A stretch of 9,311 nt of DNA from Acidobacteriota bacterium (GTDB taxonomy: Bacteria; Acidobacteriota; Terriglobia; Terriglobales; Acidobacteriaceae): the NCBI GenBank assembly GCA_021778815.1, contig JAJYBW010000112.1:1-9311 (forward strand), read 5' to 3'. The notes under the pieces were generated by a model. It was not told the origin of the DNA, searched no databases, and worked only from the letters and a program-made list of their open reading frames with translations. Below, piece after piece: positions 1 to 7,809 of the stretch (its first letter is position 1; each line of letters begins with the position of its first letter). Made by a program: the position numbers and the translations under genes.

Positions 1-2
1 CG

Positions 3-80
3 CTTGAGTTGGTGAAGGCGGACGATGGACCCGCCGGCCGGCCGGAACATATGCGAGCCGGCTGGAAGAGAGCAGAGTGA
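3..80 (+). CDS. Possible 3' end of an upstream gene (fragment)
   Basis: A reading frame enters from the left edge and ends at TGA 78-80, giving 25 residues that finish ...HMRAGWKRAE. The peptide is charged and alanine/arginine rich, and I do not recognise it. It is on the same strand as the prenyltransferase gene, so it could be the previous gene of the same operon, with 114 bases between its stop and the preferred prenyltransferase start. Other frames in this stretch are equally short or longer, so the call is weak and could be chance. Confidence 0.22.
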   Translation, partial: LELVKADDGPAGRPEHMRAGWKRAE

Positions 81-182
81 TTTGCCTCACTGCGCCGTCC
101 CCGCGTCCTGCTTAACATCGGGTTCACAGAAGTGGAAGCCTGGGAGCGTGACGCCACCATCGCTGCCAGAACAAAAAGCAAT

Positions 183-188
183 AGGGGG
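183..188 (+). promoter_or_regulatory. Ribosome binding site deciding the prenyltransferase start
   Basis: AGGGGG lies 6 bases before GTG 195. The upstream in-frame GTG at 132 has no purine-rich motif at the right distance. This site therefore favours GTG 195, which gives 370 residues, over GTG 132, which gives 391. Confidence 0.6.
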
Positions 189-194
189 TTTGGA

Positions 195-1307
195 GTGGCC
201 ACGACAGATGATCTTCCGAGCCACGATCGCGTGGAGACATCCTGGTATGAGCTGATCGCCAGACAACTGGGGGCGCTCATTCCCAAAGTCGGGATCGAGG
301 AGGCATCGGCGCAACTCTACCAAGCGTATGAGCTGATTTGCCGAACTTCCCTGGGCTGCCCGGTCGCACCCGGAACGCGCTCCTCGCGACTAAACCTCGA
401 TGGTACTCCGATCCAGTTTGCTCTAGCCCTGGGCCACCCGACGGTGCCGCTGCAGTTCTTGAGCGAGGCGGGCAATCCCGACATGTCGCATTCCGATGCA
501 CAGGAGTTCATCGACGAAACGGTACGCGCACTTTCAGGCTTGCTGCACCTGCGCGGAGATCTCGATTCCATTCTCAACCTGATTCACAAAGGGTCCACGG
601 TGGATGCTCGTGATCTCGATCCCGATCGTGGAGGAAACTTTTGGGTTGGCGCGGGTTTTGCCTCAGACGGAAGATCCGGAATCAAAATCTATATCAACGG
701 CAAGAGCGGTGCCCCCAGCGAGCGCTGGTCAAAGTTTGAGGACTTCGCGGAATTCTTTGGAGCAGCAAAGACGCATCAGCAAATGCGGCACCTACTCGCC
801 GGTAAGATGACTCCGCTTGGCATGGCAGTCTCATTGCGGCAAGATGAAAATCCAAACGGCAGAATCTACCTGAGCGGGTACGGCAACCCGGTATCTTATT
901 ATGAAAAACTGCTTCGCCATCTCTGCGGCAAACAACCCATCGAGCCTTTCCGGCAATACACCCGGGTCATGTTAGGAAAAGATCGCGCCTATCCCACTCA
1001 GTCCGCGGTATTCTCCCTTGGGTTTGAACAAGGCACGGTTGCTCCTCCAGATGTGAAGATTGAGTTCTGCGGTCACTGTTTATTTCAGGGAGATCTAGAG
1101 GCCCGAGACCGTTGCCTGGAATGGCTGACGCTGCGAAACATCGATGCGAGTGCCTATACCGACGAATTGGAAGTTCTGGGCGGACCCATGAGTTCCACCA
1201 AGGTGAACACCCACGTCTACATGGGATTGGGCTGGAAAAAACAACGAGAGTACACCACGATTTATCTGAAGCCTCAACCGCCTTCTGGAATCACAACCAA
1301 TGCATAA
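195..1307 (+). CDS. DMATS/CymD-type aromatic (indole) prenyltransferase, ABBA fold
   Basis: The product is likely a soluble, metal-independent enzyme that transfers a prenyl group from an allylic diphosphate (DMAPP or longer) to an electron-rich aromatic such as tryptophan, an indole or a cyclic peptide. With GTG 195 as start it has 370 residues, the usual size of bacterial members (CymD, LtxC/TleC type). Family landmarks occur in order: SRLNLDGTP (about 64-72) on the first diphosphate-binding strand; GIKIYIN (162-168), with K164 and Y166 of the K-x-Y diphosphate shield; NGRIYLSG (221-228), the second basic-x-Tyr pair (R223, Y225); a helix with RDRCLEWL (304-311); and the terminal strand TTIYLKP (354-360, Y357). 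The usual third Tyr-bearing strand reads VKIEF (287-291), with Glu in place of Tyr, and the last strand lacks the preceding basic residue. There is no signal peptide or membrane segment. The stop overlaps the start of the cyclase-like gene, which implies co-translation. The family call is from remembered alignment; the prenyl donor and acceptor cannot be read from sequence. Confidence 0.78.
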   Translation: MATTDDLPSHDRVETSWYELIARQLGALIPKVGIEEASAQLYQAYELICRTSLGCPVAPGTRSSRLNLDGTPIQFALALGHPTVPLQFLSEAGNPDMSHSDAQEFIDETVRALSGLLHLRGDLDSILNLIHKGSTVDARDLDPDRGGNFWVGAGFASDGRSGIKIYINGKSGAPSERWSKFEDFAEFFGAAKTHQQMRHLLAGKMTPLGMAVSLRQDENPNGRIYLSGYGNPVSYYEKLLRHLCGKQPIEPFRQYTRVMLGKDRAYPTQSAVFSLGFEQGTVAPPDVKIEFCGHCLFQGDLEARDRCLEWLTLRNIDASAYTDELEVLGGPMSSTKVNTHVYMGLGWKKQREYTTIYLKPQPPSGITTNA

Positions 1308-2247
1308 CACTCGCAAAAAGAGTCTGGAACGCGCGCTTGGTTTGTCCATCGACTACATCCTGAGCCGGCAACATGCGGACGGAAGCTGGGTCGATTGGGA
1401 ATTGCCGCCGGGGCAATCTTCGACCTGGGCAACCGCGTATGTCGGGGGTAAGTTGACGAGCCTCGACAATCATCACCGGGACCGAGCGTCCAGCGCGACC
1501 GCCCGCGCGTCGCAGTGGCTGGCCGGGAAAATGTTTCCCGATGGTGGATGGGGGTATAACGAACATGTCGATTCGGATGCCGACTCCACAGCCTTGGCGA
1601 TCCTATTCCTGGCATCAGCGGGCAGAACTGTCCATGACTCCAGCTATTCATGCCTTGAAGGCTTCCAATGCGAAGACGGAGGGTTTGCCACATTTCGAGG
1701 CGGCCACGATCTTGGGTCCTGGGCCACGTCGCATCCTGACGTCACTCCTTCAGCCGTGTTGGCGCTGACAACGAAATATTCCACCACAAGCTATTCCGTG
1801 AATCGTGGCTTACAGTCTGTCCTCGACAAAAGAACCTCTGCCGGGATTTGGAAGTCGTTCTGGTGGACGACCTTTCTCTACAGCACAGAAAGAAGCCTGT
1901 CGTTGTTTGAGGCTGTCCGGCTGGACATCGATCTACAGGTGACTCGAAAAACCCTGCTGCATACGCGTCCACAAAATCCGTTTGAGTCTGCACTCCTACT
2001 ATCCAGTTTCTTATGGCTTCCCGATATAGCGAAAGATGAGGATGTATGGCCGCTGGTCGATCAGCTCGTCGAAGACCAAGCGCCGGATGGAAGCTGGAGA
2101 AGTCGTCCCATGTTGCGGGTGACGCGGCGCGATTGCCTGGAGCCATGGAAGCCGGGGGATCCGGACCCACTCTTCCGCGATCAGAACCGCCTGTTCACTA
2201 CCGCAACCGTGATGGATGCCTTCTCCAACCTTCACAAGCTGGTTTGA
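1300..2247 (+). CDS. Class II terpene cyclase-like protein (squalene-hopene cyclase/prenyltransferase repeat family), single domain
   Basis: This is a 315-residue alpha/alpha-barrel protein of the squalene cyclase/prenyltransferase superfamily. QW-like repeats are visible: QHADGSWVDW (24-33), FPDGGWGY (79-86), CEDGGFATF (124-132) and QAPDGSW (260-266). DADSTA (93-98) matches the DXDD/DXD(S/T)TA acid motif of class II cyclases and keeps the middle Asp (D95), the general acid that protonates a double bond or epoxide. HPDVTPSAVLAL (145-156) resembles the conserved helix following that motif in bacterial class II diterpene cyclases. There is no DDXXD class I motif, signal peptide or evident membrane segment. 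Typical class II cyclases have two barrels (about 500-700 residues) with the active site between them, so this protein is about half size. It may work as a homodimer, need a partner or not be a cyclase. ATG 1300 overlaps the prenyltransferase gene by 8 bases and has only a weak GGA upstream, so translational coupling is likely. Family is fairly sure; activity is inferred. Confidence 0.75.
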   Translation: MHNTRKKSLERALGLSIDYILSRQHADGSWVDWELPPGQSSTWATAYVGGKLTSLDNHHRDRASSATARASQWLAGKMFPDGGWGYNEHVDSDADSTALAILFLASAGRTVHDSSYSCLEGFQCEDGGFATFRGGHDLGSWATSHPDVTPSAVLALTTKYSTTSYSVNRGLQSVLDKRTSAGIWKSFWWTTFLYSTERSLSLFEAVRLDIDLQVTRKTLLHTRPQNPFESALLLSSFLWLPDIAKDEDVWPLVDQLVEDQAPDGSWRSRPMLRVTRRDCLEPWKPGDPDPLFRDQNRLFTTATVMDAFSNLHKLV

Positions 2248-2315
2248 TGTAGCGACCTGCAGTCCCTTCCTCCATTGCCAAAAGGCAAACGTGCAGGCGT
2301 TGCATTCCACGCGCG

Positions 2316-2330
2316 GCAGAGCATCTCTGC
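2316..2330. repeat. Perfect 6-bp hairpin between the convergent genes
   Basis: GCAGAG (2316-2321) and CTCTGC (2325-2330) form a perfect stem around a 3-base loop, 68 bases after the cyclase stop. No T-run follows on either strand, so it is not a classical intrinsic terminator. It could protect the 3' end of the cyclase transcript or pause polymerase, or it could be chance. Confidence 0.3.
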
Positions 2331-2335
2331 AGACT

Positions 2336-2376
2336 AAAAAGGCGGAGCATGAGCCGAATCGCCCACGCCCCGCCTT
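2336..2376 (-). terminator. Rho-independent terminator of the kelch-protein gene
   Basis: Read on the - strand, 2376-2367 (AAGGCGGGGC) pairs with 2348-2339 (GCTCCGCCTT). This is a 10-bp GC-rich stem with one G-U pair and an 18-base loop, running into a TTTTT tract (complement of 2336-2340). It starts 21 bases after the stop codon of the kelch gene. On the + strand the same stem is followed by CCGCCCTC rather than T, so it should not terminate the cyclase transcript efficiently. Confidence 0.62.
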
Positions 2377-2397
2377 CCGCCCTCTTGCGGCTGATTT

Positions 2398-5300
2398 CTA
2401 GCAGCAGCCCGCAGCCCCGCCAATGACGATCGTCACAGGGCAGTGCACGTCCCCTGCATTGCTCACTACAATCACCGTACTGCGCTGCTGCCAGGCTTCG
2501 CGCACCAGGCACTCTACCCGGCGCTCCTTACTGTTGAAGCGCACCACTTCATCGCAGGTCACCTCCAGCAGGAAGCCTTCGAAGTCGCCGAAGTGATCGT
2601 AGATCAGGCCGGCAATTTTGCCGCTTGACTCGTGTGCACCCTTACCGCCACCCAAACCGCCAACCCCGCCACCGGCGGTGGTGCCTGTGCCCGGGACATC
2701 GCCGTAGCCTGAAGGAAGAATTGTGCCCGGATCGCCACCCATGCCCGTGACGCGTCCGCCTAGTTGCTGCAGGTAACGCTGGAACACCGGATACCAGCGA
2801 CTCACGGTCGGGATGGACTGTCCAATCCACTGCATCACCGCGAACAGTCGCTCCTCGCCCAGCAAAAGCGCCTTCTTGGTGCTGACAGGAATGGAAACCT
2901 GGAAGGTGCCGAACGTACGACGCCATGTGAAGGATGAAGTTCCGCCCTTGGTACTACTTGCTGCGAAGGAGTACGAGCGAACGTTGATCGTTTGTCCGCC
3001 ATCCTGGTTTTTGTTCCCGCCGCGCATATAGAACTGCTCACTGGTTACCTGACGCACCAGGACATCGTATCGATCGCCCTTGTGAACCGTGTCTGGCAAT
3101 TCGATCGACATAAGTCCGGCAAAGTTAGGACCCGTTCCCTGCGGCACCGGTAAATAGCCGATGCCGGCCGCCTGCATTCGCAGCGTATGTGGATCCACCT
3201 GTGTGATGTTGTGCGTGGTGTACAACTTCCCTGCCCAATCGAGAATCGCGGCAGCCGTCGTACCCGGCAGGTAGAAGCTGACCGTGGTTCCCGCAGGCAC
3301 ACTGCGCCAGTCGAACATCAGCTCGTCAGGCCGATTATCCGTCTTCAAAGTCATCGGAGAGCGGCGGATCTCAAACGTCTGCGGTGCGATGCGCGAGGTG
3401 TCGACGCCGGGGTTGGGCACATTCACGAACGCCAGGTTACGCTGCGCCAGCTTGTCGGAGATGGACGGATCCGCGTTGGCCGGAATCGGATCCAGATCAT
3501 AAGCAATCTCTGCGATCAGGCATTGGTGCTGGCTGCGTACCAGCTGCTGGATTGAAACCAACGGGCTGAATCCATTGAAAGGGCCGTCCGGAATGTCTGC
3601 TGGATTGCCGCCCACCATTCGCGGCGGGAATCGCAAATCTGCTGGCTGATTGATGTCGAGCCAACAGCCATAGTACATATCCACCTCGGCGCCAAACTGA
3701 TCCGGCTGGATGTCATGCACATTGAAGGTATCCGTCTGCGTCGTCAGACTCGCCGTGCTGTCCACGCGTGGTGTCGCGAAAAACGGAATCGTCACAATTT
3801 CATCTCCATCGATGCCGAGCAGAGGCACCTTTGTCGTCCCCGAAGTGTGCGAACGATATGTCGTGCTGGTGTCATACGTGCAGTTGGTTTGCTGGGCCGG
3901 CCACATGCGGAAAAAGCAACGCACGCCCTTGGCCACCTGGGTATCGCGGTAGCGAACGCGGGCAATGGCGAAGTTGTACACCGCTTTGCCACTTCCGTCG
4001 GTGGGCGCCAGGCTCAATGCAGAGTTGTTTTCATCCTGCGGCAGGCTGTCGAAGGCACTCCCCAGCGCCCCCGGATCCGCATTCAGGTTTGCCAGCGCTT
4101 TCTGGATAAAGGTCGTGGCGACAATCTTGGCGGAGCCCGCAGTCGCAACTGGGGAGGCGAATCTTGTTTGTCCCGCCGTCAGTTGAAACACACGCATATC
4201 CACGCTCAGATACCACTCCTGGCCCGCAGCTACGTCGCCATGTTCAATATGCGGATCGGGCGTGTCGAGCAACTGCAGCACCGCCGACGCGGTCTGCGTG
4301 GTTCCATCGGCGGCAAAGCTTGCGCTGACGGCCACATTCTGGGTGGCGCCGGTGAACACGGAGGTATCCGTGAAACTGACGCTGAATGGGAAGGTGAATC
4401 GCTGGATCGCACTGGAGGGCAAGCTGGGGTCCTGCGGCACTGGCGAACCGGTCGATTGAAATTGCATCACTCCATTCGGGTTCGGAATGGTGGGCACAGC
4501 GCTTCCGATCATGTCGCGGCTGTAGCCTTCTGCGACGATGAAAATTGCATCATCGATGGTGGCAGGCGATCCGCTCAGATTGATCAACGCTTCGATTTCG
4601 CCCTTGCCAAAGGTGCTGCGATCCATCAGGAAGAAGATGTCCTGCTTTCCCACCGTAACGGCCATGGGATCCGAGGCAATTCCGTTCGCGGTGACGCGCA
4701 GATTCCACTGGCCGGTGGGTGTATCGTCTGGAATGAAGAGATGCGTACTGACCAGGTTGTTCTTCGTCGCCACAGCCATGGTGGAGTGATTCGATGTGCG
4801 CAGATACTTGACGTTCCCGTTGCTTTGCTCCAGCCGCGCAATAGGATAATTCGTCGCCATCTGCGCGTCATCGCCATAGCTGCACGCCTGTGAGAGCCCG
4901 TTGAATTGTGTCCCGGAAATCGCGTACGTATGTCCCGTCACCACCGTGGATGGAACATTGGTGAGCGTTGGCTTCCAGCTGGCATCGCCGCCGGCGTCGG
5001 GAGTGTAGACACGAATATCGCTGCCGCTGTTGGAGAACAATACCTGGCCCGTAGGCACCAACAGGAATCGCCCCTGAAAACAGGCATTGCCACTGTTCCC
5101 AGAGTCTGACTCGATGACCGCCTTATTGGTCGAAGGGTCGTACAGGAAGAATGTTGTCGGCCCCGGATACTTGCATGGAGGAGCAGGGCTGGCGGCAAGC
5201 AGGACCTTACCGTTGGTCAGCAGCACTCCCGGCGCGTCCATCGGAAACATGGTGTTGTTGCTGCTATCGACCAGCGTGGGACCATTGGCCCAGGTGCCAG

Positions 5301-6087
5301 CGTTTTGTGGATTTACGTCGGGTGTGTAGAGTGCGGTATTTCCAGTGGCACCCACTGCAAATACACGGCCATCCGGCAGCAGCAGCGCCGGACCAATCTC
5401 CGCCACAAATCCGGCACAAGGTTGCGGAAGGGCGTTGCCGGTGGCGCCCGCAGCCACCCACTTATCGCTGCCGGGAATGTATTGTTCCGCATTCTGGCCG
5501 CTGGAACATTCCACCGTCAGGACGTTGCCATTGGCCATCAGCGTGAATGTCTCTTCGCTGCAACTGTCGCTCTTCGCCCCGCCGCCCCCTCCTGCGACCC
5601 AAATGTCAGTGTCAGGGTCGTACAGTGCTGTACTCGTCGAGTTGAAATTGCCCAATAACAGGCGGCCGTCCGGCAGCACACAGGTGACGGCGTCCCCAAT
5701 TCCAGTCCAGCCAGACGGCGTGGAAATAATCTTCCAGCTGTCGGTAACCGGGTCGTAGATCTCGGCGTTCAGCATATCGGACGCGGTCGATTGGCTGCCG
5801 TTGTATTCACCTCCGGCTACAAAGACTCGTCCATCTGCAAATACCGCTGATGCGAAGAATGTCGGCGCATAGGTGGGACCCGCGGCGGAAGTTGGAATGG
5901 CGGAGTTGTCCAGCATCGGCGCCAAGTCTGTCCACGAGCCGTTGACGTAGCTTCCGGTTGCGTCCGGCGATAGCCTGTGCCATTTATTCGATTGAAATTC
6001 GTGCACCATCACACTACCGTCGGTGAGCAGCAGCATGTTGTCGGCGTTAAAGCTCGGTTGATTCTTTAGCGGATCCCACTTTGACAT
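2398..6087 (-). CDS. Large kelch-repeat/galactose oxidase-like beta-propeller protein with E-set and small C-terminal domain
   Basis: I chose ATG 6087 (MSKWDP...), giving 1229 residues, because GAGGAG sits 6 bases upstream. The frame stays open to a TTG at 6252, but the added 55 residues look non-coding. Residues about 10-375 hold repeated kelch-like blades with the pattern DGRVFVAGG ... AEIYDPVTDSW (87-118, 140-163, 238-266, 292-317, 345-362), as in galactose oxidase-like propellers. Residues about 376-480 form an Ig-like E-set domain with GDDAQMATNYP (405-415) and NHSTMAVAT (433-441), a type I associate with acidobacterial kelch proteins. Residues 483-1130 are beta-rich and unassigned. A Gly-rich linker (1133-1150) leads to a compact domain of about 73 residues containing GLIYDHFGDFEGFLLE (1160-1175) and ending in GGAAGCC. 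No signal peptide or membrane segment is visible, odd for a propeller of this kind, so location is uncertain. Galactose oxidase's Tyr/Cys copper centre could not be confirmed, so no enzymatic role is claimed. Confidence 0.8.
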   Translation of the reverse strand: MSKWDPLKNQPSFNADNMLLLTDGSVMVHEFQSNKWHRLSPDATGSYVNGSWTDLAPMLDNSAIPTSAAGPTYAPTFFASAVFADGRVFVAGGEYNGSQSTASDMLNAEIYDPVTDSWKIISTPSGWTGIGDAVTCVLPDGRLLLGNFNSTSTALYDPDTDIWVAGGGGGAKSDSCSEETFTLMANGNVLTVECSSGQNAEQYIPGSDKWVAAGATGNALPQPCAGFVAEIGPALLLPDGRVFAVGATGNTALYTPDVNPQNAGTWANGPTLVDSSNNTMFPMDAPGVLLTNGKVLLAASPAPPCKYPGPTTFFLYDPSTNKAVIESDSGNSGNACFQGRFLLVPTGQVLFSNSGSDIRVYTPDAGGDASWKPTLTNVPSTVVTGHTYAISGTQFNGLSQACSYGDDAQMATNYPIARLEQSNGNVKYLRTSNHSTMAVATKNNLVSTHLFIPDDTPTGQWNLRVTANGIASDPMAVTVGKQDIFFLMDRSTFGKGEIEALINLSGSPATIDDAIFIVAEGYSRDMIGSAVPTIPNPNGVMQFQSTGSPVPQDPSLPSSAIQRFTFPFSVSFTDTSVFTGATQNVAVSASFAADGTTQTASAVLQLLDTPDPHIEHGDVAAGQEWYLSVDMRVFQLTAGQTRFASPVATAGSAKIVATTFIQKALANLNADPGALGSAFDSLPQDENNSALSLAPTDGSGKAVYNFAIARVRYRDTQVAKGVRCFFRMWPAQQTNCTYDTSTTYRSHTSGTTKVPLLGIDGDEIVTIPFFATPRVDSTASLTTQTDTFNVHDIQPDQFGAEVDMYYGCWLDINQPADLRFPPRMVGGNPADIPDGPFNGFSPLVSIQQLVRSQHQCLIAEIAYDLDPIPANADPSISDKLAQRNLAFVNVPNPGVDTSRIAPQTFEIRRSPMTLKTDNRPDELMFDWRSVPAGTTVSFYLPGTTAAAILDWAGKLYTTHNITQVDPHTLRMQAAGIGYLPVPQGTGPNFAGLMSIELPDTVHKGDRYDVLVRQVTSEQFYMRGGNKNQDGGQTINVRSYSFAASSTKGGTSSFTWRRTFGTFQVSIPVSTKKALLLGEERLFAVMQWIGQSIPTVSRWYPVFQRYLQQLGGRVTGMGGDPGTILPSGYGDVPGTGTTAGGGVGGLGGGKGAHESSGKIAGLIYDHFGDFEGFLLEVTCDEVVRFNSKERRVECLVREAWQQRSTVIVVSNAGDVHCPVTIVIGGAAGCC

Positions 6088-6609
6088 TTTGTTCTCCTCA
6101 GTTGCACGAGCGAATGGCCGAAGCTCCGTACAGAGGGAGTCTTCGGTGGTTGGCGACGGCTGAAGGGCAACAGCAACGGGAAGCACTGGAATGAAGATGT
6201 GATCGCTTTCGGGGGACCCTTCCGTCAGTGAATAGTGCCGGTCAGGCTGCAAACGTTACAGCTGGTGAGATATGCTGCATCGATTTCTGCTTGGCGGGGA
6301 ATCGGCGAACGGGTGGATCGTAACCATGCGGCCGTGGAGAAGGAAATACGTAGACAGGCGACAGCGAACGGTGCCGAAGCCAGTTGCGTATAAATCTGTT
6401 ACGCCCGTCAGAACTGTAGATCCGAAGGCGATGTATAGGTTAGCCAGACTAGCCAAATCTGATGCATCATCTGCGACGAGCAGAGTCGCCTGCACGACAA
6501 GCTCGCGTATCTTATCGCAGGCCACGCGTCTTCACTCGGCGTCTGAGCTAGCCCGGCGAGCTGGCTCCGACTCTGGGACTACGGCCAAGTATGGCCATGA
6601 GGCGAGGAT
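6088..6609. other. Long intergenic region with no convincing gene
   Basis: These 522 bases separate the enolase-family gene from the kelch gene on the same strand. They should hold the kelch promoter and any terminator of the upstream operon. I see no clear -35/-10 pair and no stem followed by a T-run. A GTG-started - strand frame of 89 codons (6525-6256), preceded by GAGTGA at a plausible distance, is present, but its product resembles nothing I know and its C-terminal half does not look like protein. No tRNA or repeat array was seen. Confidence 0.5.
6094..6099 (-). promoter_or_regulatory. Strong ribosome binding site of the kelch-protein gene
   Basis: On the - strand GAGGAG is followed by AACAAA and then ATG at 6087-6085, a near-ideal Shine-Dalgarno at 6-base spacing. 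It fixes the start inside a longer open frame and rules out the 55-residue N-terminal extension. Confidence 0.75.
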
Positions 6610-7719
6610 TCATCTCCTCATCTCCTGTTTGCGAACCGTCAGTTGTTCGATGACATCGCGGCGAAGCTCATACCCCCGACCGGGCTGGTTGTTCACCTGA
6701 ATCGTTCCTTCCGCCGTCACTGTAACCTCGGGTTCAATAATGTCTTCCTTCCAGTAGCGCTTCGACGCCGAAACATCGCCCGGCAAAGTGAAGCCTGGCA
6801 AGGTGGATAGCGCCACATTATGAGAACGTCCCAACCCAGCCTCAACCATGCCACCGCACCATACTGGAACACCGAACTTCCGCGCAACGTCGTGAATCGC
6901 GATCGCTTCTGAAAATCCACCGACCCGCCCAACCTTAATATTCAGAATGCGGCATGCACCCAACTCGAGCGCCATTTCCGCGTCGCGCGCATTGCGGATC
7001 GACTCATCCAGACATAACGCGGTCGTCAATTCTCGCTGCAGGCTCGCGTGGAAGAAAATATCGTCGCTCCACAAAGGCTGCTCAATCATTAGCAGCTCGA
7101 AGCGATCAAGCTTTTTCAGGTGCTCCGTATCGGCCGGAGAATACGCGGAATTTGCATCGCAGCTTAATAAGATCTCGGGCCACTGGTCTCTTATCTTTTC
7201 CAAAACATTCAAGTCCCATCCAGGCTTTACCTTTACCTTGATGCGCTGATACCCGGCCGATAGCTCACGCTCGATCTTTGCCAGTAGCTGCTCGTGCGAA
7301 TTCTGGATTCCGATGCTGACTCCACAAGGGATATCCCGCTGGCTCCCGCCGAGCAACTTCCACAACGGTATCTGCAGCCATTGCGCTTCAGCATCCCACA
7401 TTGCGTTCTCAAAAGCGGCCTTTGCCATGCGATGCCCACGCACTCGCGAAAATAGCGCAGGCATTTCCCTTCCCGCGTTTACCACCTCGCCCAGCACCGC
7501 TGGCACGAGATACTTCTCCGCAATTAGCCAGGCCGTATCGATGCTCTCTTCACTGTAGAAAGGATCGTCGTCGGCGACGCACTCGCCCCATCCTTCGATC
7601 CCATCGCCTTGCAATCTAACCAGTAGAATGCGGCGTGCCGTAATGCGTCCGAAGCTTGTTTCAAAAAAGTCAACCAGTGGAATTTGCAATTCACACAACG
7701 TAACGGACTCAATCTTCAT
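6610..7719 (-). CDS. menC: Enolase-superfamily N-succinylamino acid racemase / o-succinylbenzoate synthase (MenC-like)
   Basis: This 369-residue protein of the NSAR/OSBS group of the enolase superfamily is likely a cytoplasmic Mg-dependent enzyme. All active-site parts are in place: the N-terminal capping domain (1-125); the KxK acid/base motif in RIKVKVKPGWD (K161, K163); metal ligands D188 (CDANSAY), E213 (IEQP) and D238 (LDES); and the opposite catalytic lysine K262 (LNIKVGRVGG). CGGMVEAGLGRSHN (288-301) closes the barrel in the manner typical of this group. Numbering is within one residue of my recollection of Amycolatopsis NSAR. Such enzymes can make o-succinylbenzoate for menaquinone, racemise N-succinyl amino acids, or do both. 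No other men gene is here and the gene upstream encodes a GNAT acyltransferase, so racemisation of N-succinyl amino acids is the better guess. ATG 7719 has AGG at Shine-Dalgarno distance. It lies 90 bases after the GNAT gene, probably in one operon. Confidence 0.88.
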   Translation of the reverse strand: MKIESVTLCELQIPLVDFFETSFGRITARRILLVRLQGDGIEGWGECVADDDPFYSEESIDTAWLIAEKYLVPAVLGEVVNAGREMPALFSRVRGHRMAKAAFENAMWDAEAQWLQIPLWKLLGGSQRDIPCGVSIGIQNSHEQLLAKIERELSAGYQRIKVKVKPGWDLNVLEKIRDQWPEILLSCDANSAYSPADTEHLKKLDRFELLMIEQPLWSDDIFFHASLQRELTTALCLDESIRNARDAEMALELGACRILNIKVGRVGGFSEAIAIHDVARKFGVPVWCGGMVEAGLGRSHNVALSTLPGFTLPGDVSASKRYWKEDIIEPEVTVTAEGTIQVNNQPGRGYELRRDVIEQLTVRKQEMRR

Positions 7720-7809
7720 CAGGACCTGACTTCCGAGGTAGCAAATTTAGTTTTCATAGAAATGTACCGTGCGTGGCGATTGAGAGGATCCCTTGAGACG
7801 GGAAGACAC

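Noticed and set aside
32..66. CCGGCCGGCCGG run with a nearby GCCGGC, possible hairpin or terminator
   Set aside because: The run is self-complementary by composition, lies before the candidate upstream stop, and no T-run follows.
132..194. GTG 132 as start of the prenyltransferase, adding 21 residues
   Set aside because: No ribosome site precedes it, the added residues look unlike the family's N-terminus, and AGGGGG is well placed for GTG 195. It remains possible.
2645..2690. GC-rich inverted repeat CCACCG/CGGTGG inside the kelch gene
   Set aside because: It is explained by glycine codons of the Gly-rich linker and is unlikely to be a separate element.
3715..4893. 392-residue + strand open frame opposite the kelch gene
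   Set aside because: It is Arg/His/Gly rich with a composition typical of an antisense shadow, whereas the - strand frame shows kelch repeats and E-set motifs throughout.
6088..6252. 55-residue N-terminal extension of the kelch protein containing a short hydrophobic stretch (IPVLPVAVAL), possibly a signal peptide
   Set aside because: It would start at TTG without a ribosome site. The hydrophobic stretch lies about 20 residues in, with acidic rather than basic residues before it, and the internal ATG 6087 has a near-perfect Shine-Dalgarno.
6256..6525. 89-residue - strand frame between the kelch and enolase-family genes
   Set aside because: It has a GTG start and a passable GAGTGA site, but no recognisable domain, and its C-terminal half is low-complexity-like and unconvincing as protein.
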